Source: Chondrus crispus (taxonomy: Eukaryota; Rhodophyta; Florideophyceae; Gigartinales; Gigartinaceae). From it: DNA of 64,000 bases. Shown in pieces: positions 63,541 to 64,000 of this stretch. The stretch lies in contig NW_005179032.1 of NCBI RefSeq assembly GCF_000350225.1, forward strand, positions 1 to 64,000. Direction: 5' to 3'. Numbering within the stretch: the first letter of the stretch is position 1; every line of letters starts with the position of its first letter. The notes beneath the pieces were generated by a model. The model was given only the letters and a program-made list of their open reading frames with translations, was not told where the DNA came from and made no database searches. The position numbers and the translations under genes were made by a program.

Positions 63541-64000
63541 TCAAAGTTGTTCGTTCAAGAAGGCGTCGGCCCCCAAGTGATAGGCAAGGAAAATACTGCG
63601 GTCCCCGGTAGTGAAATCCGTCCAAGGACGCCGGTTGCGTTCCGGCACCGCTTCGGCGCGGTACAGCAATTATACGACCGACGCACACGACCAGGATACG
63701 CGAGAGGAGCTCCGTTCGAGGGGGTGTAGAGGGACGCGGGGGAGGTCCACCGCCACCCTCCCCAAGAACTCCAACACCTCCGGCGGTTGCACGAATACAC
63801 GGCTCTGCACGGACACTTCGTTCATAAGTGCATTCCTCAGCGACCACGCCCATTCTCTCTCTAGATTATGCATCGCGTCGACGTAGACGGGGTGCCCCGG
63901 ATCGGCGCAAACGAACCCGAAGTGCTTTAAAACGTTAGGGAGGAGAGGATGCACTCCCAACGAGCGGAGTGCCTCCCTTACGACGGCGGGGAGCACCGGA
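63541..64000 (-). pseudogene. homologue of the gypsy antisense accessory protein (partial, one stop)
   Basis: Minus-strand frame running in from beyond the window: PVLPAVVREALRSLGVHPLL, NVLKHFGFVCAD, LEREWAWS, RRPWTDFTTGDRSIFLAYHL. It aligns without gaps over about 147 codons to 48983-48543 of the antisense protein (about 76 identities counted by eye). TAA at 63670-63672 breaks it once; it ends at TGA 63541. It is probably part of a second, older element of the same type extending to the right. Confidence 0.7.

Noticed and set aside
1..64000. Transfer RNA or ribosomal RNA genes.
   Set aside because: No cloverleaf-type or rRNA-like sequence was noticed by eye; a covariance-model scan would be needed to be certain.

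Overview
This is nuclear DNA from a eukaryote, dominated by transposable elements. The few host-type genes are almost intron-free and interspersed with gypsy (Ty3), copia (Ty1) and DNA-transposon remains. The host-type genes are an MRE11 nuclease, a eukaryotic-type pantothenate kinase, an EST1/SMG-like TPR protein and a class II trehalose synthase/phosphatase remnant. Together with the moderate GC content, this fits a florideophyte red alga resembling Chondrus crispus. That assignment is an inference from gene style, not a database match.

Layout. 1-5.3 kb: two divergent genes of a probable DNA transposon. One encodes a ParB-like/degenerate DNA-methyltransferase/zinc-finger protein, the other a DDE-type transposase with a GHTHEDID motif; an inverted repeat lies at their outer ends. 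5.3-9.1 kb: broken host-type genes (WD40 protein, a small membrane protein, trehalose-6-phosphate synthase/phosphatase). 9.1-11.5 kb: EST1/SMG-like gene. 12.8-14.7 kb: tyrosine recombinase (Crypton-like) remnant. 15.2-16.8 kb: MRE11. 17.6-19.3 kb: GC-rich and satellite DNA. 19.3-27.5 kb: a 5'-truncated chromodomain gypsy element, an NB-ARC-like remnant and an LTR-like region. 29.5-32 kb: an unidentified gene and a truncated pantothenate kinase. 32.6-36.7 kb: CACTA/Transposase_21-like transposase remnant. 37.3-37.8 kb: 219-bp tandem repeat.

38.2-51.3 kb is a nearly complete 13.1-kb gypsy element with two LTRs. Its gag ends in a textbook -1 frameshift signal (slippery A AAA AAC, 5-nt spacer, stem-loop) leading into protease and polymerase. 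Between pol and the 3' LTR lies a 4.2-kb segment carrying a long gene on the opposite strand. A diverged homologue of that antisense protein runs off the right end of the window (63.5-64 kb). The two align without gaps over about 147 residues at roughly 52% identity, so the antisense protein is probably real. I could not assign it to any family.

51.8-62 kb is a copia element, truncated at its 5' end, with a second copia element inserted into it on the opposite strand (53466-59901). The inner element has 530-bp LTRs and a CCAAC target duplication. Removing it leaves the outer reading frame continuous across the join.

A recurrent theme is long reading frames broken mainly by single in-frame stop codons. 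Many of these are explained by transitions (CAA/CAG to TAA/TAG, TGG to TGA), and the LTR pairs also differ mostly by transitions. This hints at C-to-T mutation pressure on repeats.
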